From: Rhodohalobacter mucosus
Lineage (GTDB): Bacteria > Bacteroidota > Rhodothermia > Balneolales > Balneolaceae
Reading direction: 5' to 3'
Length of the DNA: 64,000 bases
Assembly (NCBI RefSeq): GCF_003150675.1
Contig: NZ_QGGB01000003.1
Location: forward strand, 310,001-374,000
The notes beneath the pieces were generated by a model. That model saw only the letters and a program-made list of their open reading frames with translations. It was not told where the DNA came from and ran no database searches. A program made the translations under genes and the position numbers. Of this stretch, positions 25,651 through 34,083 are shown in pieces. Within the stretch, counting starts at the first letter, position 1. Every line of letters begins with the position of its first letter.

Positions 25651-26264
25651 CCGATTGGAGCCAGGTTCTTTTACTGCTGGTGCTGCCGATTTCCCTGTAT
25701 CTTTATATCACCCGAATGGGAAAGGATAGAAGAGATGCGCTGTTTACGGGCGCAATCGTGCTAATTCTGATGTTTTTTCGGGAGATTGTATCATTAACTG
25801 ACGTTACAGGGCGGGAATTGTTAAAAGAGTATTCGGCTATATTACTGCTTGTACTGCTGCTCATACTTATCCTGATGTCAATCAGGCGCCTGAGGCCCGA
25901 GATATCGCGCTATCCGTATCCATTTGTTTATGTGCCTTTCATCATACTTCTTTTTTATCCCTTAGTACAGGGTACCGAGGCGCTTACCAATATCATCTTT
26001 ATCATCATAGAAGGCGGATCTGTATTGTCACTTCTTTTTTTAACCATTGCGCATTTTTCGCTTTTTGAAAAAAAGTGGGTTGCTGTTTTGAATGTGGTTG
26101 TATTGTTTCTGGCCTACATCTTTTTTTGGTTTGAACCACAATTTTTTGCTGCCGAACAGTGGATGTGGCAGTCGCTGCTGTCCATTGGAATGATAACCTC
26201 TTCAATAGCATTTCCTGTGATATTATCAGAAACAAACTTGTACAAAGAACCCGCACAACTCTAA
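25647..26264 (+). CDS. Polytopic membrane protein of unknown function
   Basis: A 205-residue, strongly hydrophobic protein with about six to seven membrane segments and short charged loops (MGKDRRDAL, SIRRLRPEISRYP). No motif I recognise. The start overlaps the preceding stop (ATGA) and the gene ends 12 bases before the peroxiredoxin. Being in a nuoI-led operon, a role near the respiratory chain is conceivable, but there is no direct evidence. Confidence 0.65.
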   Translation: MTDWSQVLLLLVLPISLYLYITRMGKDRRDALFTGAIVLILMFFREIVSLTDVTGRELLKEYSAILLLVLLLILILMSIRRLRPEISRYPYPFVYVPFIILLFYPLVQGTEALTNIIFIIIEGGSVLSLLFLTIAHFSLFEKKWVAVLNVVVLFLAYIFFWFEPQFFAAEQWMWQSLLSIGMITSSIAFPVILSETNLYKEPAQL

Positions 26265-26276
26265 ACACTGCCGCCG

Positions 26277-26744
26277 ATGACATTGAAAACCGGAGATACC
26301 GTAGAAGACTTTTCACTTCAGAATACTGAAGGCAAACCAGTAGCGCTCAGTGAACTTATCGGTGAAGATAGGGTGGTGCTTCTTTTTTTTCCTCTGGCAT
26401 TTTCCGGAGTATGTACCGAAGAGTTGTGCAGTACGCGCGATAATATGAAAATGTTCAATTCATTGAACGCAAATGTAGCAGCAATCAGTGCAGATAGTTT
26501 TTTTACTTTGAGGGAGTACAAAAAAGTTAACAATCTCAACTTTGAGCTCTTAAGTGACTTTAACAAAGAAGTATCTGCACAATTCAATTCTCTCTATGAA
26601 GAGTACTTTGGTATGAAAGGGGTTCCCAAACGTTCTGCCTTTGTCATCAATTCGAATATGCAGATAGAGCATATGGAGATACTGGAAGATTCGGATCGAA
26701 TTCCGGACTTTCAGGAGATCATAAATGTGCTAAGCGGCAGTTAG
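26277..26744 (+). CDS. Peroxiredoxin (AhpE/PrxQ-like redoxin)
   Basis: A 155-residue thioredoxin-fold peroxidase that reduces peroxides in the cytoplasm. The peroxidatic Cys46 lies in FFPLAFSGVCTEELC; a second cysteine at Cys51 has the five-residue spacing seen in PrxQ/BCP, so an intramolecular disulphide is possible. The surrounding PLAFSGVC is closer to AhpE. The conserved Arg is in the SAFVINSNMQI/PKRS region. Twelve bases after the membrane gene, it may share its transcript. The reductant is unknown; bacillothiol-linked proteins are plausible given bshC. Confidence 0.88.
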   Translation: MTLKTGDTVEDFSLQNTEGKPVALSELIGEDRVVLLFFPLAFSGVCTEELCSTRDNMKMFNSLNANVAAISADSFFTLREYKKVNNLNFELLSDFNKEVSAQFNSLYEEYFGMKGVPKRSAFVINSNMQIEHMEILEDSDRIPDFQEIINVLSGS

Positions 26745-26830
26745 CGATCCTTAACTGCAAATCATTTCAGGTAGCAATAGATGGTTTTTTAGAAAGGGGG
26801 ATATGTGGAATAATCTCTACTTTACATAAT

Positions 26831-26850
26831 ATATATTATACGTAATATAT
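26831..26850. repeat. AT-only hairpin between convergent genes
   Basis: ATATATTA at 26831-26838 and TAATATAT at 26843-26850 form a perfect 8-base stem around a TACG loop. It lies in the spacer between the peroxiredoxin (+) and DUF952 (-) genes. A 10-base palindrome ATATCGATAT follows at 26875-26884. Neither has a GC-rich stem, so a classical terminator is unlikely. Confidence 0.4.
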
Positions 26851-26910
26851 CCATGCCGAATCTAAAGTATGCAGATATCGATATATTGCTTCTGCTTTAC
26901 AACTTTAAGC

Positions 26911-27255
26911 CTATTTATCCCCAACCTCTACATCAAAGCTGCCATCGGTATTACAGTCAATCCTGATCTTATCCAATATTGCATCTGTGTTAACCCCGCC
27001 CATGATATGAACACGGCCGGTTTCCCCGTGCTTCTTATATCGGCTCGATAACCTGTATAAATCGATGACCAGAATCAGTAAATTTTTTCGTCCTTGAAAA
27101 CGGTCATTCAGAAAACTGTTTAAGTCACCGGCCGTCACGCATTCCACAAATTCTTTTTCATGGAAATCTTCAGGCTTGTAATATCCGCCTTTATTAAGGT
27201 CACGCCATTTGCGCCTCGATACTACATGAAAGATCAAATCTGATTTTAAAGACAT
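26911..27255 (-). CDS. DUF952 family protein
   Basis: A 114-residue soluble protein of the DUF952 family. Family marks are the start IFHVVSRRKWRDL, the YKPEDFHEKEFVECVTAGDL segment, where the family usually has an 'FIHCS' type strand, and LLILVIDLYRL, followed by HIMGGVN(T)DAI, matching the usual HLYGPLPLDAV. The fold is related to ADP-ribosyltransferase-like proteins, but biochemical activity is not established. It lies 8 bases after the AstE/AspA-like gene and may be the last gene of that set. Confidence 0.8.
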   Translation of the reverse strand: MSLKSDLIFHVVSRRKWRDLNKGGYYKPEDFHEKEFVECVTAGDLNSFLNDRFQGRKNLLILVIDLYRLSSRYKKHGETGRVHIMGGVNTDAILDKIRIDCNTDGSFDVEVGDK

Positions 27256-27263
27256 AATAATTC

Positions 27264-28214
27264 TTACGTTTTATTTCTTGCAATGTGAAACAATGCATCT
27301 CCTTTGTGAATTACCGGACTGTTATTGAGTCCGATGATCCTTCCGTCATGCGGATTTACGATTCTGAAGCTTTCATTGCCATACGGGTCTGTTATGAAGC
27401 CCAGAACCTGTCTCTTTTTAATGTGGTCGCCAAGAATTACTTTCGGATGAAACAATCCTGCATACCGTGCCCGTATCCAGCTGCTTTTCATGTAGAGCTC
27501 TGTGCCATTTGCCTGCTCTGAGGCTTTTTCAATCATGCCCAGATACCTCATCAACCGTAAGGTACCCTCAATTCCCTCGCGGATACCGCTCTGGTCCAGC
27601 CGCAGAGATTCACCGGTTTCAAACACAAGGATACGCTTGCCCTTGCTGAAAGCAGCCTTGCGAAATGTTTTTTGAATCAGGGGTGAATGAAGGATAACCG
27701 GAGGCGCAAAAGCACGTGCAAGTTCAAGATTTTTTTCATTATCGAAACTGCATCGTATTTGCGGATAGTTGGATCGGCTTGCACCCCCGGTGTGAAAATC
27801 GATACCGTAATCGATTGCCGGTATCAGCTGTTTCATGATGCTGTATGCTACAAGCTTAGCCAGCGATCCCCCTTTAACCCCCGGAAAACTGCGGTTTATG
27901 TCTTTTCCATCCGGAACTCCCCGCACATTTTGAATAAAACCATACACATTCATTAGCGGTACGGCAATTACTGTCCCGGTTTCAGGAACAACCATATTCC
28001 TGGCAATCATTCGCCGTACGATTTCGATGCCGTTTATTTCATCTCCATGCATACCGCCGCTCAGTAAAAGTACCGGTCCGTCTTTCTTAGCACGAATTAC
28101 CCGAACAGGAAGCGTTATGTCAGTGTATGTCGGAAGCCGCGATATGCTGATTTCAATCATCCGATCTTCACCGCGGCTAACGCGCTCACCGTTAATCTCA
28201 ACAATGTCAGGCAT
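27264..28214 (-). CDS. Succinylglutamate desuccinylase/aspartoacylase-family hydrolase
   Basis: A Zn-dependent deacylase of the M14 AstE/AspA group, 316 residues from the ATG at 28214. Zinc ligands are His56 and Glu59 in GGMHGDE and His141 in GIDFHTGG. The Arg pocket segment [11 protein letters not shown] follows family form. The C-terminal part (about 240-316) is a small beta barrel with VKNGDxVKKGQ-like turns ([14 protein letters not shown]). The longer frame to 28259 would overlap rimK by 53 bases; the ATG at 28214 overlaps by 8 and starts [10 protein letters not shown]. It belongs with the RimK-type ligase and RimB-type protein upstream, a recurrent triad. The substrate is probably an acylated or glutamyl-modified amine, but this is inference. 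Confidence 0.85.
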   Translation of the reverse strand: MPDIVEINGERVSRGEDRMIEISISRLPTYTDITLPVRVIRAKKDGPVLLLSGGMHGDEINGIEIVRRMIARNMVVPETGTVIAVPLMNVYGFIQNVRGVPDGKDINRSFPGVKGGSLAKLVAYSIMKQLIPAIDYGIDFHTGGASRSNYPQIRCSFDNEKNLELARAFAPPVILHSPLIQKTFRKAAFSKGKRILVFETGESLRLDQSGIREGIEGTLRLMRYLGMIEKASEQANGTELYMKSSWIRARYAGLFHPKVILGDHIKKRQVLGFITDPYGNESFRIVNPHDGRIIGLNNSPVIHKGDALFHIARNKT

Positions 28215-29142
28215 TGGACTTAATCCTTCGTCTTGTCTTTTTCTTTCTGTGCCCTTCAATCATGCCGACTACATATGAGATTATATCACTTGCAATGTCC
28301 CGGTTTGTTGTTTTTTCAATGCCTTCCAGGCCAGGTGACGAGTTCACTTCGAGTACCAGCGGGCCGCGCTCCGACTGCAGCATATCGACTCCGGCTATCG
28401 AAAGACCCATTGCTTTTGCAGCTGTGAGAGCCACTTCTCTCTCCTTTTTACTGAGTTTTATTAACTTTCCGGAGCCGCCCTGATGCAGATTGGATCGGAA
28501 TTCTCCCTCCTTTCCCTGCCTCTTCATCGATCCTACCACTTTATTCCCGATTACAAAGGCACGAATATCAGCCCCTTTGGCTTCTTCAATAAACTCCTGA
28601 ACAATCACCCTGGCTTTCATACTATGAAAGGCCTCAATAATAGATTCTGCTGCTTTTTTAGTGGGTGCAAGCACAACACCATACCCCTGGGTTCCCTCTA
28701 AAAGCTTCACAATCAACGGAGCACCACCAACACTGTCGATGATGTTTTTGACCTCTTTACTGTAATTGGTAAATACGGTTTTAGGCATACCCACATTCGA
28801 TCTTGCAAGTATCTGAAGACTTCGCAGTTTATCTCTTGAACGAACCAATGCCTGTGATTCGACCGCGGTTGGCACATTCATCATTTCAAACTGACGAACC
28901 ACAGCTGCGCCATAAAATGTGACCGATGCACCTATTCTGGGTATGACTGCATCAATGTGGGTAATTTTTTTACCGCCATAAAAGATGGCAGGCTGGTCCT
29001 GTTCAATAACGATATCGCACTTTAAGTGATCAAGTACAATGGCTTCATGCCCCTTATTTTCAATGGCTTCAATCAACCTTTTTGTAGAATACAAAGAGCG
29101 GTTTCTGGAAAGTATTGCGATGCGTAAAGCCTTATGCTGCAT
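28207..29142 (-). CDS. RimK-type ATP-grasp ligase
   Basis: A 311-residue ATP-grasp enzyme that joins amino acids, typically glutamate, to a carboxylate end. E. coli RimK adds glutamates to the C-terminus of ribosomal protein S6. The ATP-grasp parts are [15 protein letters not shown] (glycine-rich loop), [21 protein letters not shown] and the metal-binding [16 protein letters not shown] preATP-grasp N-domain takes up the first 95 residues. A 20-residue basic tail (KKKTRRRIK) is present. It starts immediately after the RimB-like gene (0-base gap) and overlaps the hydrolase gene by 8 bases. S6 is one candidate target, a small molecule another. Confidence 0.9.
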   Translation of the reverse strand: MQHKALRIAILSRNRSLYSTKRLIEAIENKGHEAIVLDHLKCDIVIEQDQPAIFYGGKKITHIDAVIPRIGASVTFYGAAVVRQFEMMNVPTAVESQALVRSRDKLRSLQILARSNVGMPKTVFTNYSKEVKNIIDSVGGAPLIVKLLEGTQGYGVVLAPTKKAAESIIEAFHSMKARVIVQEFIEEAKGADIRAFVIGNKVVGSMKRQGKEGEFRSNLHQGGSGKLIKLSKKEREVALTAAKAMGLSIAGVDMLQSERGPLVLEVNSSPGLEGIEKTTNRDIASDIISYVVGMIEGHRKKKTRRRIKSNA

Positions 29143-29586
29143 TTATTTGATAGATTGTGATAAATATTTTTTAGATACATCTACAACAAATCTGTTTTTA
29201 ATAAACCGCCGTCCTATTAAAACGGGATATTTCATTTCAGATCTGTCTGTCAGGGATAGCTGAATCCGGCCGCTTTCACCGTTAAAAATTGCCTTCTGTT
29301 CGATAATGACCCGTTCCTCTGCCCTTCCGTTTGAGCTTTTTACGCTTTTTATACGATGTACCGGAGATCTGAACTCAATCTCCTCGTACTCCGGATGTTT
29401 GGGATCCAGCACATGAAAACGCACCCACAAAACGCCTTTATTCTGAAATAGTTCAATCCTATGGCAATGAAGGCTGGAAGTATAGGCACCGGTATCAATT
29501 TTAGCATCCAGGTTACGGATAGAAAGGTCGGGCAGGTCAATCTTTTCCAGTCTGCCTATAACCGGTTTTCTGTTTTCAGTTTGCAA
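29143..29586 (-). CDS. RimB/ATP-dependent zinc protease-like retropepsin-fold protein
   Basis: A 147-residue protein of the group once called ATP-dependent zinc proteases (RimB). The catalytic aspartate motif DTGAYTSSLH starts at Asp31, followed by VRFHVLDP and, near the end, PVLIGRRFI, the second conserved loop. In Pseudomonas, RimB is reported to trim the glutamate tails that RimK adds. The only nearby start is a TTG at 29586. It is the first gene of the triad and is divergent from the D-threonine-aldolase-like gene, with 110 bases between starts. No signal peptide, so it acts in the cytoplasm. Confidence 0.85.
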   Translation of the reverse strand: MQTENRKPVIGRLEKIDLPDLSIRNLDAKIDTGAYTSSLHCHRIELFQNKGVLWVRFHVLDPKHPEYEEIEFRSPVHRIKSVKSSNGRAEERVIIEQKAIFNGESGRIQLSLTDRSEMKYPVLIGRRFIKNRFVVDVSKKYLSQSIK

Positions 29587-29696
29587 TGGGTTCAGTTTTG
29601 ATGAGCCGTAAAATAAGAGGTTTTCTCTTCGTGTGCATTCATTATTTTATACCCGGTTAGTAAGAAAACGGTTACCAAGCCCTGATCATATACAGA

Positions 29697-30761
29697 ATGC
29701 CGCAAAGACCCAGACTAATTATCGATGAGAAACGGTGCAGAAGAAACATTGAACGCATCGTCCATAAAGCTGCCCGAACTTCAACAGAGTTCAGGCCGCA
29801 TTTTAAAACCCACCAGTCTCATGAAGTGGGAAACTGGTTCAGGGAAGCCGGTGTAACCGGAATTACCGTAACCTCACCGGAAATGGCGGAGTATTTTGTT
29901 CAGGACGGATGGAAGGATATCACGATAGCCTTTCCATTTTATCCGGGGATGATTAAAAAACTAAACACCCTCAGTCAGAATTGTGCAGTGCGGCTGTTTA
30001 TCAACTCCGTTGAAGATCTGAAAATGGTTCACAGGCAGATAAAACAACCTGTCAGCTTTTATGTTGAGCTTGATGCCGGATACGGCCGAAGCGGAATGCC
30101 TGTTTCAAACCCTGATGCAATTCACCGGCTCATTCAATCAGCAGATTCGCTTGACTCTGTACGGTTCCATGGATTCTATATTCATGACGGCGGAACCTAT
30201 CGCGCCAGAAATCGTGGAGAGATTCTGAAACGGATTGAGGGTTCCCTCAATGCTCTCCGATTGTTTAAAAGTGAGTATCCCACTTCAAAAACCTCTCTCG
30301 GCGATACACCATCTGCTTCCGTTCTAAACTCGTTTGAAGGACTTGATGAGTGCACGCCCGGAAACCTGGTTTTCTATGATCGCATGCAGGTAGCCATCGG
30401 CAGCTGTACACCGGATGATGTTGCACTTTTTGCGGAATTACCTGTAGCACAGGTATATGAAGCCCAAAACAGGGCAATGATACATGGAGGAGCTGTTCAT
30501 CTGTCCAAAGATTCCATAGAAGTTGGCAATAAACAGGTATACGGACAGCGAATTTCCGGCTATCCTGACTCCGTAGAGCTTATAGAGGGCTCCATCCTGA
30601 CGGCCCTGTCGCAGGAACACGGTACGCTTACGGGTGTTGAGGGATTGCGTGCAGGCGATTGGATTACAGTAATGCCTATACACTCCTGTTTAGCGGCTAA
30701 CCTTTTTTCACACTACGAAACACTTGATGGCCGTATAATCAACAAACGAGTGCTTTCATGA
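29697..30761 (+). CDS. D-threonine aldolase/D-serine dehydratase-like PLP enzyme
   Basis: A 354-residue fold-type III PLP enzyme. The PLP lysine is Lys37 in FRPHFKTHQS, and the metal pair His329 and Cys331 in MPIHSCLAANL matches the Zn site of DSD1-type D-serine dehydratases and D-threonine aldolases. The alanine-racemase-like barrel spans about 10-240, and the beta domain the rest. Substrate specificity cannot be read from sequence: either D-serine deamination or D-3-hydroxy-amino-acid cleavage. It is translationally coupled to the next gene (ATGA overlap). Confidence 0.87.
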   Translation: MPQRPRLIIDEKRCRRNIERIVHKAARTSTEFRPHFKTHQSHEVGNWFREAGVTGITVTSPEMAEYFVQDGWKDITIAFPFYPGMIKKLNTLSQNCAVRLFINSVEDLKMVHRQIKQPVSFYVELDAGYGRSGMPVSNPDAIHRLIQSADSLDSVRFHGFYIHDGGTYRARNRGEILKRIEGSLNALRLFKSEYPTSKTSLGDTPSASVLNSFEGLDECTPGNLVFYDRMQVAIGSCTPDDVALFAELPVAQVYEAQNRAMIHGGAVHLSKDSIEVGNKQVYGQRISGYPDSVELIEGSILTALSQEHGTLTGVEGLRAGDWITVMPIHSCLAANLFSHYETLDGRIINKRVLS

Positions 30762-31270
30762 GTGAGCATCTTACAACAGTGCATGAAAAGTTTTCGGGCT
30801 CCTGGCCTTTTATTGCAGCACTAAGCTCGGTTTTAGCAATCATACTATTTGTTTATTCCAGAGTAAACAGTGATGTACTTATATCCGGTTATCTTGAACT
30901 CAGCTCATTTATTCTGTTTGCGGTGGCCGTACTGAGTTTTTTTAAACTGAGAGATGGAAGGATTTCGATCCGGATAGATTTCGACAGGGAAAGCAGCGAA
31001 CTTCTTTTTTCCTATTACCTGAACCGATCCGTTGTAACAAACGAAACTCTGTCCATTACAAATAAGATAGAGTTTAAAACAGGCAGAATGCCCGATACAT
31101 CACTCTATTCTGAGATTAACCGGTCTGATCGTACCATCCGGTTCAGAGAACACCCGACAGATTCCTGGCGCTATTTATTTCAGTACAACAGCCGTGTGAT
31201 ACCGGTGAGTGCAGAGAATGCTGAAAAGACAGTTGAGATTCTTCGAGAGGCAGCGTCGAAACACCCATAG
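30758..31270 (+). CDS. Membrane protein of unknown function
   Basis: A 170-residue protein with two hydrophobic segments (about 17-36 and 45-62) and a C-terminal soluble part of about 105 residues predicted to be beta-rich (ISIRIDFDRESSELLFSYYL). It overlaps the aldolase gene by 4 bases, so they are cotranslated. No family recognised. Its stop abuts the stop of pssA with no base between them. Confidence 0.7.
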   Translation: MSEHLTTVHEKFSGSWPFIAALSSVLAIILFVYSRVNSDVLISGYLELSSFILFAVAVLSFFKLRDGRISIRIDFDRESSELLFSYYLNRSVVTNETLSITNKIEFKTGRMPDTSLYSEINRSDRTIRFREHPTDSWRYLFQYNSRVIPVSAENAEKTVEILREAASKHP

Positions 31271-32083
31271 TCAGGAATCCGAATCAAAGAGGTCCGGTTC
31301 GTCCGAAAAGGCCTGCTTCCAAAATATGTAGGCTCCAAGCAGAAGCCCTTTCAGAATGAAAAAGCTGAACACCACCATTAAGCCAATATCCTGAAAAATG
31401 ACTATGACCAGAAAATAGACGAAGATCAGGATCAGTTTGGTCTTGTTCTGCCGTATTGATGTCTGGTCAAAACGGGGAATCTTGTCGAATGGGATCGTGC
31501 TTACCATCAGAAAGGAAAGAAGTACCACTACAGGAATCAGAACAGAAATCACCCCTTCATTAAGCATTTGGAACCACTCCAGACGGTTTCTGAATGTGAG
31601 ATAAAATGCAGAAAGCATGATTGCCTGAACGGGAATCGGCAATCCTTTGAAAAAAAGCGGATCACTGTATTTGGCTTCAACATTGTACCTGGCAAGTCGG
31701 ATTGCACCACACAAAGGCGGGAGTGCGCTTAGCAGCATACCGGCTACATTAAGCTCATTGAGAGCAAATGTATAAATCAGAAAACCCGGAGCCACACCAA
31801 AAGAGACGACATCACTGATGGAGTCGAGCTCTACGCCAAAATCGCTGGTGGCATTGGCCAAGCGGGCCATGAAACCGTCGAGTGCATCAAAAAGGCCAGC
31901 CAGCACAATAAGCCATGCTCCCAAAAACAGCTTGCCTTCCGCTACCATCAGAATAGAGAGAAATCCTGAAAACAGATTCATCAGAGTGAAAAAACTGGGT
32001 ACTACAATTCGTGGGATAGGCTTTAGTTTCGGTCTCTTTTTGAGACTTTTTCTAAATTGTTTTTTCTGAATCGGGTATTTCAT
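31271..32083 (-). CDS. pssA: CDP-diacylglycerol--serine O-phosphatidyltransferase
   Basis: A 270-residue membrane enzyme that makes phosphatidylserine from CDP-diacylglycerol and serine. The CDP-alcohol phosphotransferase motif is complete: Asp66, Asp69-Gly70, Ala73-Arg74, Gly83, Asp87 and Asp91. About seven to eight membrane segments follow. A basic N-terminus (KKQFRKSLKKRPKLKP) faces the cytoplasm. It overlaps psd by 4 bases, so the two steps to phosphatidylethanolamine are cotranslated. It is the type II (Bacillus-like) form. Confidence 0.95.
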   Translation of the reverse strand: MKYPIQKKQFRKSLKKRPKLKPIPRIVVPSFFTLMNLFSGFLSILMVAEGKLFLGAWLIVLAGLFDALDGFMARLANATSDFGVELDSISDVVSFGVAPGFLIYTFALNELNVAGMLLSALPPLCGAIRLARYNVEAKYSDPLFFKGLPIPVQAIMLSAFYLTFRNRLEWFQMLNEGVISVLIPVVVLLSFLMVSTIPFDKIPRFDQTSIRQNKTKLILIFVYFLVIVIFQDIGLMVVFSFFILKGLLLGAYIFWKQAFSDEPDLFDSDS

Positions 32084-32736
32084 GATTCAACAAGTTCCCC
32101 AATAACAGACTCGCCTGCAACTGTTCTGTCCCCTTTTTTTACGCGAATCTTAACGTTTTCAGGCAGAAGCAGATCCATCCGTGAACCAAATTTCATGATA
32201 CCGAACCGATCTCCCGCTTTAATTTCATCACCTTCGCCGATATGATACACGATTCGTCTGGCAAGAAAACCTGTAATTTGCTTAAACATCATTTTCATCC
32301 CTGAAGGGTGCATTACACCAAAGTGAGCCCTCTCGTTTAGTTCGGATGCATGATCTTCCCATGCCATGAGGTACTTACCGGGATAGTACTTTACATACTC
32401 CAGCTTTCCGGTAATGGGTACCCGGTTAACATGAACGTCAAGCGGAGACAAGAAGATGCTGACCTGAGTCACTTTCCTGCCTATATATTCGTTTTCCTCC
32501 ACTTCCTGAATCAGAACCACCCTGCCGTCGGCCGGTGATAGAATAAGGTTGTCATCTTCGGGCGAAACCCGATCAGGATCCCTGAAAAAAAAGATGACCA
32601 GGCCACATAAAACAACCAATAGCGGATATACGGATAACTGTAGCCACTGCGGTCCGTAGGATACTGCCACGCCGGCAACGGCAGAAACAAGGAAAACTAT
32701 TATAATGGTGGAAAACCCTTCTTTGGCAAGCATCAC
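32080..32736 (-). CDS. psd: Phosphatidylserine decarboxylase (short, PSD-A form)
   Basis: A 218-residue proenzyme that yields phosphatidylethanolamine. Self-cleavage occurs at the Gly184-Ser185 bond in MKFGSRMD, generating the pyruvoyl prosthetic group. Two hydrophobic segments at the N-terminus (10-28 and 35-52) anchor it, then FFRDPDR, ILSPADGRV and SPLDVHVNR match the short PSD-A family. It abuts rseP (0 bases) and overlaps pssA. Confidence 0.95.
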   Translation of the reverse strand: MMLAKEGFSTIIIVFLVSAVAGVAVSYGPQWLQLSVYPLLVVLCGLVIFFFRDPDRVSPEDDNLILSPADGRVVLIQEVEENEYIGRKVTQVSIFLSPLDVHVNRVPITGKLEYVKYYPGKYLMAWEDHASELNERAHFGVMHPSGMKMMFKQITGFLARRIVYHIGEGDEIKAGDRFGIMKFGSRMDLLLPENVKIRVKKGDRTVAGESVIGELVES

Positions 32737-34080
32737 TTATCCACCGAACGTTCGAAGTATATCATTAAACGTGATGAGTATGAATAATCCAATAAGAAAT
32801 ACAAAACCTATCTGCTGAAGTGCCATTCGTACTTTCGGGGATGGTTCTCTTCTGGTAATACCCTCATAAACCAAAAACATGAAATGGCCTCCGTCGAGTG
32901 CGGGTATGGGAAGCATATTCATGATAGCCAGTGTAATACTTAAGAAAGCAGTGATATTCCAAAATCCAAGCCATCCGCCCCGGTCTGTTGCTTCTCGGGT
33001 AAAATTGGCAATTGCAACGGGCCCGCCTACGTTGTCGCGAACTGATATATCGCCTGAAAACATCCTTCCAAGCCCCTGGATAATTCCGACAAACGTAGCA
33101 TTCGACCTGTTTACGCCCCTTTGCACGGATTCGGCTAAGTTGTAGTTCAGACGTTCTACCGTAAATGCCTCTTCAGCTGAAGTTTGTGCAATACCGATCA
33201 TGTTGGTTTCAGGATCGGGTGTAACGGTTGTGCTGAACAGTTCCCCATTTCGCTCAACCTGAATATCTAGAGACCCTTCTGCGCTTTGTATCTTTTCAAC
33301 AAGCTGCTGCCAGTAATCAACGGGTTCGCCGTTAACCGCACGTACAATATCACCTTCCTCAAGCCCGGCCTCCTCCGCAGGGCTGTCTTCAAGTACCCTT
33401 GAAAATCGACTCGGCAGAAAACTGAGTTGATTGATAAAGCCTTCCTGTCCAACAAGGTCCAGAAAATTAGCTGGCGTTTCCAGGGTTAATAATTCACCGT
33501 TGCGTTCAACCATAAAGGTTAATTCACGTCCGGTGATTTCTGAAGGGTCCAGAATATCCTGAAAATATTTTGCTCTTTCGCCATTTACGCCTACAAGCCT
33601 GTCGCCGGTCTGCAAGCCGATCTGGTCCGCAACAGACCCTTCGGCAACATATATACCCTTAATCGAATCAACCGGTATCACTGTTTCGCCATAGGTAAAT
33701 GCGATGGAGGAAAAAATGACTACCGCCAGTAAAAAATTGAAAATGACGCCTGCCGTAATAACAATGATGCGCTGCCAAACTGGTTTTGCCCTGAATTCAT
33801 CCGGTTTAACTTCCTCGTCAACAAAATCGGTGTCCATCGACTCGTCAATCATGCCGGCAATCTGGACATATCCTCCAAGCGGAGTAGCGCCGACTACATA
33901 TTCTGTCTCTCCTTTTTTAAAACCGAAGATTTTTGGAGGAAAACCAATAGAAAACTTATTGACCCTCATTCCAAACACTTTGGCTGCAATGAAATGCCCT
34001 AATTCATGAACCGTCACCAATATAAAAATGGCTGCGATAAAAATGAGAACCGTGTTGGCAAAACTTAAAATCCATTCCAT
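32737..34080 (-). CDS. rseP: Site-2 metalloprotease RseP
   Basis: A 447-residue intramembrane zinc protease that cuts membrane-bound anti-sigma factors or signal-peptide remnants. HELGH is at residues 25-29, and the third ligand lies in the MLPIPALDGGHFMF segment near residue 398. Two PDZ domains occupy roughly 125-200 and 205-290 (VDSIKGIYVAEGSVADQIGL and the EDSPAEEAGLEEGDIV segment). About four membrane helices. It starts 3 bases after dxr, a pairing conserved in many bacteria. No membrane anti-sigma factor is coded nearby. Confidence 0.95.
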   Translation of the reverse strand: MEWILSFANTVLIFIAAIFILVTVHELGHFIAAKVFGMRVNKFSIGFPPKIFGFKKGETEYVVGATPLGGYVQIAGMIDESMDTDFVDEEVKPDEFRAKPVWQRIIVITAGVIFNFLLAVVIFSSIAFTYGETVIPVDSIKGIYVAEGSVADQIGLQTGDRLVGVNGERAKYFQDILDPSEITGRELTFMVERNGELLTLETPANFLDLVGQEGFINQLSFLPSRFSRVLEDSPAEEAGLEEGDIVRAVNGEPVDYWQQLVEKIQSAEGSLDIQVERNGELFSTTVTPDPETNMIGIAQTSAEEAFTVERLNYNLAESVQRGVNRSNATFVGIIQGLGRMFSGDISVRDNVGGPVAIANFTREATDRGGWLGFWNITAFLSITLAIMNMLPIPALDGGHFMFLVYEGITRREPSPKVRMALQQIGFVFLIGLFILITFNDILRTFGG

Positions 34081-34083
34081 AAA

